Part shown: positions 34,749 to 42,779 of the stretch, in pieces
Position numbering within the stretch: position 1 is the stretch's first letter
How the letters are laid out: each line of letters begins with the position of its first letter
DNA from: Paenibacillus humicola
GTDB lineage: Bacteria > Bacillota > Bacilli > Paenibacillales > Paenibacillaceae
Assembly (NCBI RefSeq): GCF_028826105.1
Contig: NZ_JAQGPL010000001.1
Span: 2,692,501-2,756,500, forward strand
Length of the DNA: 64,000 nucleotides
Reading direction: 5' to 3'
The notes under the pieces: generated by a model
Told to the model about the DNA's origin: nothing
Database searches by the model: none
What the model saw: the letters and a program-made list of their open reading frames with translations, nothing else
Program-made: the position numbers and the translations under genes

Positions 34749-35417
34749 TTAGCAAATCCGGTACGTCACCCGGACGGCGGCCCGCACGTCCAGCTCGCCG
34801 GGTTCGATCGGCGTCGGCGCGCTTTTGGCGAATGCGGAGACGGCGGCGAAGGGGATCGGCTCGCCGGCTCGGGGAAGCTCCTCCACAAGACTGGGAACGG
34901 CGGGCAGCGGGACGCCGAGAGCGGCGGCAATCGTGGCGGCTTTTTGCCGCGCATTGCGCAGGGCGAGCGCGAGCGCTTGATTGACGTAAACCTCCGGCTG
35001 CCGGATCGTGAAGCGGATGCTTTCGACCCGGTTAGCTCCTTCGGAAACGGCCGTATCGACAACGGTACCCGTCTGCCCGATTTCGTCCAGTCTGATTTGG
35101 AGCAGATGCGTGACGCTGTAGCCGCGGAAGATTTGCCGGCCGTCCTCGAAATCGTACCGGGTCTCGATTCGGTAATCGGACGTCTGTATGTTCTCCCGGG
35201 GGATGTTCAACCGGAGAAGCGCATTGATAATATTCGTCATGATTTCCGCGTTGGCCGCTTGAAGCGGCTGCAGCTCCGGGCCTTCCGATTCGGCTCCGAG
35301 CACAATGACAGCCTGGTCGGGGGCCGCTCCGACCGTACCCTCGCCGAACACCTCGATCGTGGAAGCGCTTTTGAAGGCGGATGAGGGCCCCGTTCTGAAA
35401 TACGGATAATAATTCAT
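34749..35417 (-). CDS. SIMPL-domain (DUF541) protein
   Basis: 222 residues. The SIMPL fold is recognised from STIEVFGEGTVGAAPDQAVI, the helix NAEIMTNIINAL followed by PRENIQTSDYRIET, and the later ARQKAATIAAALG block. Many relatives are exported, but this one has no evident signal peptide or lipobox (N-terminus MNYYPYFRTG). The function of the family is unclear; oxidative-stress or envelope roles have been proposed. A single gene on the minus strand. Confidence 0.88.
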   Translation of the reverse strand: MNYYPYFRTGPSSAFKSASTIEVFGEGTVGAAPDQAVIVLGAESEGPELQPLQAANAEIMTNIINALLRLNIPRENIQTSDYRIETRYDFEDGRQIFRGYSVTHLLQIRLDEIGQTGTVVDTAVSEGANRVESIRFTIRQPEVYVNQALALALRNARQKAATIAAALGVPLPAVPSLVEELPRAGEPIPFAAVSAFAKSAPTPIEPGELDVRAAVRVTYRIC

Positions 35418-35536
35418 CGCCAGACTCCTTTCTCGCGATGGGTATATAGGCTAAATGTATGCGTACACCGGCTGATCATGCTTGCGGCACGGAAGGGCCG
35501 GTCCGGCAAACCGATGGCTTGTCCAATTTCGCGCCG

Positions 35537-35575
35537 AAAAAACAATTGCCCCGGTCCGTTCACCGGGGCAATTCC
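35537..35575 (-). terminator. Terminator of the small membrane-protein gene (minus strand)
   Basis: AATTGCCCCGGT pairs with ACCGGGGCAATT around a short loop. On the minus strand GTTTTTT follows. Confidence 0.9.
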
Positions 35576-35581
35576 ATTCGA

Positions 35582-35869
35582 TTACAGTTTGCCTTTCAGA
35601 CCGAGTACGTACTTGAGTGCAACGCCGAGCGCGCCGATGTAATAGCCGGTCAATACGATCCATCCGGTCGTATCGAGCGTGGAGATGCTGGCGAGCAAGA
35701 GCAGCGGGAAGACGTAGTAGACAATGTCCTGCAGGTACCCCACGATCAACGCAGGGGAGAAATCGCCGACGCGGAGCGAACGGAAAAGGCCAACCAGAAA
35801 ATCGAGCGCCATTAAACCAAGCACAATCCAGAGCGAATAAAGCATCCAGCCTGTAAGCATTAAGGTCAT
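35582..35869 (-). CDS. Small membrane protein, three to four helices, possibly holin-like
   Basis: 95 residues with AAGGGGG upstream of the ATG on the minus strand. Three or four hydrophobic segments alternate with short polar loops (around residues 3-27, 37-65 and 68-88), and the end is basic (LKGKL). Size and pattern would fit a holin or a small membrane protein of unknown role, but no lysin or phage gene is near, so I do not assign a function. It has its own terminator. Confidence 0.7.
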   Translation of the reverse strand: MTLMLTGWMLYSLWIVLGLMALDFLVGLFRSLRVGDFSPALIVGYLQDIVYYVFPLLLLASISTLDTTGWIVLTGYYIGALGVALKYVLGLKGKL

Positions 35870-36325
35870 CCTGATTCACCCCCTTATAGGAGGATCATTT
35901 TTGTTTGTACTCTATCATATGGCGGCTGCCGACAGGTTGTAATAGGGTAAACATGGAAGTTTCAAAAAATCAGCATGGCGGCGGATTGCCGTTTGAGGGA
36001 ACGTCCCGGCTTTGTGCAGCGGGGGAAAAGAATGGCTGCGGGCAGCGCGCACAGCTGCTTAGCGGTTCTGCGTCGGTGCATAACGGGGACGGGCCGCGTC
36101 GTCCAAGTCATCGGCTGCGGCTGCGCATAATGCGCACGGGCCGCGTCGTCGAAGTTATCGTGTGTGTCGGCGCATAACAGGGAGGGGCCGCATCGTCCAA
36201 GTTATCGGTTGCGTCAGCGAATAACGGGGAGGAGGCGTCCAAGTCAACGGCTGCCGATGCAGCAATAGGCCTTCCGATCGGGAAGGCCTTGCTGATTGCG
36301 GGTAAGTGCGGACGGGCGTCCGCCA
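35870..36325. other. Gene-free stretch with the 47-bp repeat array
   Basis: No supported gene. It contains the tandem repeat at 36076-36261 and a hairpin just right of it at 36262-36295 (AGGCCTTCC / GGAAGGCCT), which may end the GntR transcript but lacks a T tract. Confidence 0.6.
36076..36261. repeat. About four tandem copies of a 47-bp imperfect repeat
   Basis: Copies start at 36076, 36123, 36170 and 36217. Three are exactly 47 bases and the last is 45. The shared core is GCATAAC...GGGCCGC.TCGTCCAAGT.ATCGG. They lie between two minus-strand genes. The unit has no long open frame in common. Confidence 0.85.
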
Positions 36326-37036
36326 TTATTCCGGCTGGTCCTCGGGCGCGGAGCTTGATTCCGTCACGCCTAGATCGCCGTTTTGTAAAATGGTGACGTT
36401 CTCGTCGTAAATATGCGCCTTCATTAAGCGGCACGTCCGCTCGACGTCCTTTGCTTTCATCGCCTCAAGGAGCACCTCGTGCTCCTCGTAAATTTGCTTC
36501 GGGTCGCTGTACATCGGGCCCTGGACGAAAAAATGGAGCCGGATCCGGTTGACGATGCTCGACCAGATGTTCATCACGTTGACGGCGTGCGATGTCTGGA
36601 TTAAGTATTCGTGAAACGAAATGTCGCTGTCGACGAGGCGGACCAGATCCTTCTGCTCCGCCGCGGCTTTCATCGCTTCCACAAACCGGCTCATTGCGGC
36701 GAAATTTTCCTCGTTCATGCGGGACAGACCCGAGCGGATCGCGAACAGCTCGATCGTCAGCCGGATCGGAATCAGTACTTCAATCACTTCTTCCTTGGAA
36801 AACTCGGCCACGACCGTTTCCTTGTACGGAGAGGACAGGAGAAGACCTTCCTGCTCCAGCGTTCGGATCGCCTCGCGGATGGGGCCGCGGCTGACGCCCA
36901 TTTCCTTCGAAATCGTAATTTCCCGCAGCCGGTCACCCGGCTTCAGCTGTCCGCGCAAAATCGCGTTGCGGATTTCTTCCGTGACCCGGTGCCGCAGCGA
37001 GGTGGGCTTTTGTTCTTTAAAGCTGAACGTTTCCAT
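36326..37036 (-). CDS. GntR-family regulator, FadR subfamily
   Basis: 236 residues from the ATG at 37036; the start one codon upstream (37039) is almost equally good, with AAAGG five to eight bases away. The winged HTH is residues about 10-75 (AILRGQLKPGDRLREITISK, then GVSRGPIREAIRTLEQEGL). The C-terminal FCD all-helical domain (about 85-225) has the metal-ligand-type residues D and H in DSDISFHEYLI and later H in EEHEVLLEA. It should repress the divergent enolase-superfamily gene until a sugar acid binds. The likely operator is the palindrome at 37144-37157. Confidence 0.92.
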   Translation of the reverse strand: METFSFKEQKPTSLRHRVTEEIRNAILRGQLKPGDRLREITISKEMGVSRGPIREAIRTLEQEGLLLSSPYKETVVAEFSKEEVIEVLIPIRLTIELFAIRSGLSRMNEENFAAMSRFVEAMKAAAEQKDLVRLVDSDISFHEYLIQTSHAVNVMNIWSSIVNRIRLHFFVQGPMYSDPKQIYEEHEVLLEAMKAKDVERTCRLMKAHIYDENVTILQNGDLGVTESSSAPEDQPE

Positions 37037-37143
37037 CATCAAAACCTTTCTGATCATGATAGGGATCGCAATCTAGGGCTCTCTCATTATCTATTAATCA
37101 TAGGCGAAGTTCCTGATGTTGTCAAAATAACAGTCACCATTAA

Positions 37144-37157
37144 GATTGTTGACAATC
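37144..37157. promoter_or_regulatory. Palindromic operator candidate for the GntR regulator
   Basis: GATTGTTGACAATC has perfect 6-bp arms around TG and covers the -35 of the downstream promoter, an ideal repression site. It resembles the TTGT..ACAA operators of FadR-type regulators. Confidence 0.6.
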
Positions 37158-37177
37158 ATAATGTCGGGAATTATACT
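37149..37177 (+). promoter_or_regulatory. Consensus sigma-A promoter for the enolase-superfamily gene
   Basis: TTGACA (37149-37154) and TATACT (37172-37177) are 17 bases apart, a near-perfect promoter overlapped by the palindrome described above. Confidence 0.85.
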
Positions 37178-37252
37178 CTTGGGTGAAAGCGCATCCGAGC
37201 GTTATATCGCACTAACTTATCCCATTTATGAAGCAGGCAGGTGGCAACTTGA

Positions 37253-38374
37253 ATGAAAATTACCGACGTTGAAGCTCTTTACCTCAAGCTGCCGGAAATC
37301 GACGCATCGCGCTGCGACGGCACGCAGGATACGCTGATCGTCCGGGTCCGGACCGACGAGGGGATCGACGGCATCGGCGAAATCGACTCCGTTCCCGTCG
37401 TCGCCCGCTCCGTCATCGACGCCCCGCCGTCGCATGCCATTGCCGCCGGACTGAAGGATCTGCTCGTCGGCGAAGACCCCTTCGAAGTTGAGCGGCTCTG
37501 GGACAAAATGTATATGGGCGCGCTTTATTACGGCCGGACGGGTCCCGTGCTGCATGCGATGAGCGGCATCGATATCGCCTTGTGGGACATCATCGGCAAA
37601 GCGGCCGGACGGCCGGCGGCACAGATGCTCGGCGGTATGTACCGGAAGGAGATCAAGGCTTACGCCAGCCTGCTTATGCCGGACACGATCGCGGAGGCAG
37701 CCAAGCTGGCCGAAACGTACATCGGCCTCGGCTACAAGGCGATCAAATTCGGCTGGGGACCGATCGGAAGAGTATCGAAGTCGTTCGATATCGAGCTTGT
37801 CCGGACGCTCCGGTCGGTTATCGGGGAAAAACACGATCTGATGATCGACGTAGGCCATGTGTGGGACGTCAAGCATGCGATCCGGATGGCCGGCGAGTTC
37901 GAGCGCTACGGCGTGTATTGGGTGGAGGAGCCGCTTCCCCCGGACGATCTGTCAGGTTACAGGCAGCTGTCCGAAGCGTCCGGCTTGTACATAGCGGCCG
38001 GGGAGCAGGAGAGCGGAAGGAGGGCGTTCGACAGGCTGCTGCGTGAAGGCGGAATCGATATCGTGCAGCCCGATTTGGGACGATGCGGCGGCCTCACCGA
38101 AGGGCGGAAAATCGCCTGTATGGCTTACGACCGGAACCGCAAAGTCGTTCCGCACGCTTTCAAGACCGGCATCTTGGTGGCGGCGAGCGCGCATTATGCG
38201 ACTACCATGCCCCAAGGCGATTTGATCGAATACACGCGTTCGGAGTCGCCGCTTGCCAGGCATGTCGTGGCCAATCCGCTTTCCTTCAAGGACGGATATA
38301 TTCGGCTTCCGGACGGTCCGGGTCTGGGAATCGAGCTTGACGAAAGCGTCGTGAAGAAATACCTCGTGAAATGA
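37253..38374 (+). CDS. Mandelate racemase/muconate lactonizing enzyme family dehydratase-like protein
   Basis: 373 residues. The N-terminal capping domain and the (beta/alpha)7 barrel of the enolase superfamily are clear. The catalytic lysines are in GYKAIKFGWG (Lys162 and Lys165). The three metal ligands are the Asp of IDVGH, the Glu of VEEP and the Glu of AAGEQE. The His/Asp dyad is in VPHAFKTG and VQPDLGRCGG. It should abstract an alpha-proton from a carboxylate and probably dehydrates a sugar acid. It is divergent from the GntR regulator and followed by a sugar importer, so a catabolic role is likely. Confidence 0.9.
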   Translation: MKITDVEALYLKLPEIDASRCDGTQDTLIVRVRTDEGIDGIGEIDSVPVVARSVIDAPPSHAIAAGLKDLLVGEDPFEVERLWDKMYMGALYYGRTGPVLHAMSGIDIALWDIIGKAAGRPAAQMLGGMYRKEIKAYASLLMPDTIAEAAKLAETYIGLGYKAIKFGWGPIGRVSKSFDIELVRTLRSVIGEKHDLMIDVGHVWDVKHAIRMAGEFERYGVYWVEEPLPPDDLSGYRQLSEASGLYIAAGEQESGRRAFDRLLREGGIDIVQPDLGRCGGLTEGRKIACMAYDRNRKVVPHAFKTGILVAASAHYATTMPQGDLIEYTRSESPLARHVVANPLSFKDGYIRLPDGPGLGIELDESVVKKYLVK

Positions 38375-38400
38375 GGAGGGGAACCCGGGCCCTCCCCTCC
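38373..38400 (+). other. GC-rich hairpin between the enzyme gene and the ABC operon
   Basis: GGAGGGG pairs with CCCCTCC over a GC-rich loop, without a T tract. It may stabilise mRNA ends or attenuate readthrough, but is not a full terminator. Confidence 0.45.
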
Positions 38401-38411
38401 GTTCTCAAGCG

Positions 38412-38425
38412 TGAAAGCGGTTAAA
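38412..38425. promoter_or_regulatory. cre-like site before the sugar importer
   Basis: TGAAAGCGGTTAAA matches TGNAANCGNTNNCA except at one position. It lies about 20 bases before the first permease gene, a position for catabolite repression. Confidence 0.45.
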
Positions 38426-38445
38426 TTCAGGAGGCGATTGACAGC

Positions 38446-39360
38446 ATGAACCTCAAGCGCAAATGGTTGACCAGATCGCGCCGGGAGGCGCTCGACTGCT
38501 ACATCTTCATGAGTCCGGCCATTATCGGCCTCGTCATCTTCATGCTCGGGCCGATGGCGGCATCCGCCTATTTCAGCTTTACGAAATACGATATTCTGGG
38601 CGCGCCGGCCTGGATCGGTTTGGACAATTACAAGGCGCTCATCAAAGATCCGCTGACCTGGCAGTCGTTCAAGGTCACGCTCATCTACTCCGCTGCGAGC
38701 GTACCGCTCGGGCTGGTCGTATCCTTGCTGCTGGCGTTGCTGCTGAACCGCAGCATAAAGGGCATTTTCCTGTTCCGCACGATATTTTATCTGCCGGCCG
38801 TCATGTCCGGCGTCGCGGTTGCGCTGCTGTGGAAATGGATTTTCAATCCGGATTTCGGTTTGATGAACTGGGCGCTCGGCTTGATCGGCATTCACGGGCC
38901 GAAGTGGTTTATCGACGAGCACTGGGCGCTGCCCCCGATTATTATCATGAGCCTGTGGGGCGTTGGCGGCAGCATGCTGGTCTATCTGGCCGGGCTTCAG
39001 GGCATACCGACAGATTTGTACGAGGCGGGCGAAATCGACGGCGCCGGCGCATTCCGCCGGTTCCTGCACATCACAATTCCGATGCTGTCACCCGTTATCT
39101 TTTTTAACCTGATCACGGGGATCATCGGCGCGCTCCAGGTGTTCACCGAAGGCTTCATCATGACCGCGGGCGGGCCGAACAACGCCACCCTGTTCAGCGT
39201 GCTCTATTTGTACCGCAATGCGTTCGATTACTTGCAGATGGGTTACGCGTCGGCGATTGCGTGGGTTCTGTTTCTCCTCATTTTGCTGTTCACGCTTATT
39301 ATTTTCAAATCGTCTCCGATGTGGGTTTTCTATGAAGGAAGCAGGAGGTCGTCCAAATGA
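38446..39360 (+). CDS. Sugar ABC importer permease, MalF/UgpA type
   Basis: 304 residues with six membrane helices. The EAA loop is visible as EAGEIDGAGAFRRFLHITIP, which docks to an ATPase. CAGGAGG lies upstream of the ATG. It forms the channel with the next permease, whose gene overlaps it by four bases (ATGA). No ATPase is encoded in this cluster, so the importer must use a shared ATPase such as an MsmX-type protein, as is common for such systems in Bacilli. Confidence 0.92.
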   Translation: MNLKRKWLTRSRREALDCYIFMSPAIIGLVIFMLGPMAASAYFSFTKYDILGAPAWIGLDNYKALIKDPLTWQSFKVTLIYSAASVPLGLVVSLLLALLLNRSIKGIFLFRTIFYLPAVMSGVAVALLWKWIFNPDFGLMNWALGLIGIHGPKWFIDEHWALPPIIIMSLWGVGGSMLVYLAGLQGIPTDLYEAGEIDGAGAFRRFLHITIPMLSPVIFFNLITGIIGALQVFTEGFIMTAGGPNNATLFSVLYLYRNAFDYLQMGYASAIAWVLFLLILLFTLIIFKSSPMWVFYEGSRRSSK

Positions 39361-40259
39361 ACAAGACGAATCCGGTCTTCGCGTCCGCGGTTCGAACGGA
39401 ACGGAAAAGCGCTACGGTTTCCAGGCGGCGGGCGGAGCGGCTGCGGGACGGACTGACCTATTTGCTGCTGACGCTGGGCTCGCTCATGATTCTCGTTCCG
39501 TTCACCTGGATGGTTTCCACCTCGCTCAAACGGAAGCAGGATGTTTATACGTTCCCGCCGCATTGGATTCCTTCTCCCGTGGAGTGGCACAACTACAAGG
39601 ACGCCTTCACGGTCTTTCCCTTCGGGCTGTACACGTGGAATACCGTTACGATCACGTCGTTCGTCCTGCTTGGTACGCTGCTGTCCTGCTCGTTCTCCGC
39701 ATACGGATTCTCGCGGCTGAACGCGCCCGGACGCAATCTCGTGTTCCTGGTGCTGCTGTCCACGATGATGCTGCCGGCTGCGGTGACCATGGTGCCGACA
39801 TATTTGCTGTTTAACAAGCTGGGGTGGACCAATACGTTTATGCCTCTGATCGTGCCGGCCTGGTTCGGAAATGCGTTCTTCATTTTCATGATGCGGCAGT
39901 TTTACATGGGCATTCCGTTTGAGCTCGAAGACTCGGCTCGAATCGACGGCTGCAGCACGTACGGGATATGGCTGAAAATCATCGTACCGCTGAGCAGGCC
40001 GGTGCTCGTCACGGTCGGCGTATTTACGTTCATGGGGACGTGGAACGATTTTATGGGACCGCTCATTTATTTGACCGACGAGAACAAGCGCACGATCGCG
40101 CTCGCGCTCTCGTATTTTCAGGGCTCGGCCCGTGCGGCGCCCGATCTGCATCTGCTTATGGCCGCCACGCTGTACGCGATCGCGCCGTGCGTCGTGCTCT
40201 ATTTTCTGTGTCAGCGGGTATTCGTCAAGGGCATGGTTTTTACCGGTGTGAAAGGGTAA
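39357..40259 (+). CDS. Sugar ABC importer permease, MalG/UgpE type
   Basis: 300 residues, starting within the stop of the previous gene. Six helices; the EAA loop appears as LEDSARIDGCSTYGIWLKII, where the usual EAARIDGA is slightly changed. The C-terminus QRVFVKGMVFTGVKG is typical for MalG types and is the same region that survives in the fragment at 15706. It forms the second half of the transport channel. Confidence 0.92.
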   Translation: MNKTNPVFASAVRTERKSATVSRRRAERLRDGLTYLLLTLGSLMILVPFTWMVSTSLKRKQDVYTFPPHWIPSPVEWHNYKDAFTVFPFGLYTWNTVTITSFVLLGTLLSCSFSAYGFSRLNAPGRNLVFLVLLSTMMLPAAVTMVPTYLLFNKLGWTNTFMPLIVPAWFGNAFFIFMMRQFYMGIPFELEDSARIDGCSTYGIWLKIIVPLSRPVLVTVGVFTFMGTWNDFMGPLIYLTDENKRTIALALSYFQGSARAAPDLHLLMAATLYAIAPCVVLYFLCQRVFVKGMVFTGVKG

Positions 40260-40343
40260 TCCGACGTGTGGAAAATGCCGGCTCAGCCCCAGCCATCCGG
40301 AAACGGTTCTTCAAGGAATATGAACAAAGGGAGAGGTTAGACG

Positions 40344-41678
40344 ATGGGACGACAAAAAAGATGGGCGCTCGGTTTGCTTGCCGCCATGCTGACGCTGACG
40401 ATGTACGGCTGCTCCGGCGGTTCGAAAGGAACGAGCCCGGCCGGGCCGGGCGCAAGCGGGAACGAACCAGCTTCGGAAGGCGGCAAGAAGGAGAAGGTCT
40501 CGCTCAATTTCATCCGCTGGTCGAACGGTCCGGCGCTTGACGCCGAAGAAAAGGATAAGGTCAAGCGGTTCAACGATTCGCATCCGGACATTCAAGTCAA
40601 CATGACGCTGCTGCCGTGGGACGAAACGTTCAAAAAAATCGAGCTGTCGCTGGCGTCGGGCACGCCTGTGGACCTGTTTTACTGGGACGTGCCGGCCTAT
40701 GCCTATTACAAAAAAGGGCTGATGGCCAATTTGCAGCCGTATTTCGACCGCGACCTCGATATGTCGGACTACGACGGGAAGCTGTTCGAACCGTTCAAAT
40801 TCGACGGCCAAAATATGTACGTCGCGCCGGAAAACTATCAGACGCTGGTGCTGTATTACAACAAAGACCTGTTCGACAAGGCGCATGTCGCGTATCCGAC
40901 CGCGGATTGGAACTGGGACGATTTCCTGAATGCGGCCAGGAAGCTGACGGTGAAGCAGGGAGACAAAACCGTTCAGTTCGGCACGACGATGTCGCTCGGC
41001 GCGTGGTGGGGATGGATGGCGCTGAGCCAGGAGCAGGGCGGTTCGCTGACGGACAACATTCACGACCCGCAGAAGCTGACCTTCGATACGCCGCAGACGA
41101 GAAACGCGCTTCAATTTTTACAGGACTTGATTTACAAGGAGCACGTAGCGCCCGACGCGGCTCAGGCAAACGCCCTCGGCGGCGACTTCATGACCGGAAA
41201 AATCGCCATGTATGTCGGCGGCGACTGGGATCTGGGCACGCTGAAGGATACGAAAAACCTGCACTGGGATATGGCGCCGATGCCCAAATGGGACGGTAAG
41301 CGCGTCGTGCCGTATTGGATGGGCGGTTATGCGATGACGTCCAAGACGAAGCACCCGGAAGAAGCGTGGCAGTTCATCAAATGGACGATGACCGATAATC
41401 AGGAGACGCTCGCGAAGCAGCAGTCCTGGATTCCGGTCAGCAAGTCCGCCCTCGAGAAAGCGAAGCTTCCGGAGTGGGCGCCGAAAGGCTACGAGGAAGC
41501 TCGCTTCGCCTGGAAAAAAGACGCTGTAATCGGGGATATCTACCAGCTGAACTGGCGAGAGGCGCAGGATAAGGTCATTTCCCCGATCGACGACCAAATT
41601 TTCGCCAACAAGATATCCGTGGAAGAGGGCTTGAAGCAGATGGAGCAGCAGGTGAACGAAATTTTGGCAAAACCGTAA
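40344..41678 (+). CDS. Sugar-binding lipoprotein of the ABC importer
   Basis: 444 residues. Signal peptide with lipobox TMYGC (Cys23), followed by a Gly/Ser linker. The mature part is a family-1 extracellular solute-binding protein: LNFIRWSNGPALDAEEKDKV, DLFYWDVPAYAYYKKGL and VGGDWDLGTLKDTK are recognisable. The ligand is probably a sugar or sugar-acid oligomer judging from the neighbouring enzyme. The binding-protein gene comes after the permeases, the reverse of the common order. It is 84 bases behind the permease gene, in the same transcript. Confidence 0.92.
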   Translation: MGRQKRWALGLLAAMLTLTMYGCSGGSKGTSPAGPGASGNEPASEGGKKEKVSLNFIRWSNGPALDAEEKDKVKRFNDSHPDIQVNMTLLPWDETFKKIELSLASGTPVDLFYWDVPAYAYYKKGLMANLQPYFDRDLDMSDYDGKLFEPFKFDGQNMYVAPENYQTLVLYYNKDLFDKAHVAYPTADWNWDDFLNAARKLTVKQGDKTVQFGTTMSLGAWWGWMALSQEQGGSLTDNIHDPQKLTFDTPQTRNALQFLQDLIYKEHVAPDAAQANALGGDFMTGKIAMYVGGDWDLGTLKDTKNLHWDMAPMPKWDGKRVVPYWMGGYAMTSKTKHPEEAWQFIKWTMTDNQETLAKQQSWIPVSKSALEKAKLPEWAPKGYEEARFAWKKDAVIGDIYQLNWREAQDKVISPIDDQIFANKISVEEGLKQMEQQVNEILAKP

Positions 41679-41830
41679 CACGCTCGAAGTGCTGCCTTGT
41701 AAACGGCGAATGGCCGGAGCGGCCGCCATCCGGTAGCGGAAGGAGCGGCCGACCGGCGCGGTAACGAGGCTGCGCATCCGCATGCGCAGCTCCGGATGAT
41801 CCGGGAAATCCGCAAGTCCAGCCGTCCATG

Positions 41831-42676
41831 CTAGCTCCGTTTCCAGTTTTTTCGAAACGCCGTCGGTGAGCAGCGCTCGGCATTGCGAAACGCCTGCAGG
41901 AACGCGTTGTAGCTCTCGAAGCCGGCCTGCTCGGCCACTTCCCCGACGGAGGCGTCCGTCAGCATCAGAAGTCGTTTCGCATGATTAATCCGCTTCTGCA
42001 GAATATATTCCTTCGGCGTACAGCCGCAGTGCTTGCGGAACTGGCGGATAAAATGGTAAACGCTGAGCCCGGCCTTATCCGCGCATTCCGCAATGCCGCC
42101 GACCGTCACGTAATGCTCGTCGATGTGGCGCACGGCGCGTTCGATAGCGGCCGGAACCGGAAGCAGAACCCCGCCGCCGCCCGCCGAACAGGCGCACTCC
42201 ATCAGCAGCCGGTACAGGAGCGTAGATTGCTCCCATTCCTGCTGGGGAATGGGCGTCCGCATGCCGCTCAGCACCGCCCGAAGCGTGCGGACGATCGGGG
42301 AGGAGCCGTTTTCCGGCCCGGCATCGAATGCGGCAAAAAGCTTGACGGGCGCGCCGAACAAACGAAGCCACAGCTGCTCCAGCTCGATGCCGTCGAAGAC
42401 CAGATACAGCATCTGGCACGGATCCTCCGGGTCCGCCCGGTAAGCATGCGGGTAGCGCATATTGTGCAGCAGGCAGTCGCCGGGACCGAAGCTCATCCAA
42501 GCATCCCCGTGGCGGAAAGCCCCTTTGCCCTTCGTGATGAGCAGGATTTCATAGGCGGGATAATGATCCCGTTCGAAGTAAAAGCGGCTGTGACAGGGAT
42601 CGAAGCCGCCGATGAGCGGATAATAAAGGGCCGCCTTGGCGAACGGGCTCGGCGTGTTCAGCCATTCCTCATGCAT
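41831..42676 (-). CDS. AraC-family regulator with N-terminal cupin
   Basis: 281 residues from the ATG at 42676, preceded by AAAAGGA on the minus strand. The N-terminal cupin-like ligand domain covers about 20-150 (SRFYFERDHYPAYEILLITK, then RHGDAWMSFGPGDCLL). The C-terminal two-helix-turn-helix region spans about 180-281 and ends in AEQAGFESYNAFLQAFRNAE, a typical AraC signature. It is convergent with the importer and lies beside a dioxygenase gene on the same strand. It probably regulates one or both of these on a sugar signal. Confidence 0.9.
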   Translation of the reverse strand: MHEEWLNTPSPFAKAALYYPLIGGFDPCHSRFYFERDHYPAYEILLITKGKGAFRHGDAWMSFGPGDCLLHNMRYPHAYRADPEDPCQMLYLVFDGIELEQLWLRLFGAPVKLFAAFDAGPENGSSPIVRTLRAVLSGMRTPIPQQEWEQSTLLYRLLMECACSAGGGGVLLPVPAAIERAVRHIDEHYVTVGGIAECADKAGLSVYHFIRQFRKHCGCTPKEYILQKRINHAKRLLMLTDASVGEVAEQAGFESYNAFLQAFRNAERCSPTAFRKNWKRS

Positions 42677-42779
42677 CGTATCGCATCCTTTTGTTCGTTG
42701 ATCGACAATTGCCGCCAAATGGGAACATCCTGCAGGACCGAGTCCGGCAGGATGTTCCCTTATATGATGTTTGCGACCG

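Noticed and set aside
36076..36261. Repeat array considered as CRISPR.
   Set aside because: Copies adjoin without unique spacers, are imperfect, and there are no cas genes in the window.
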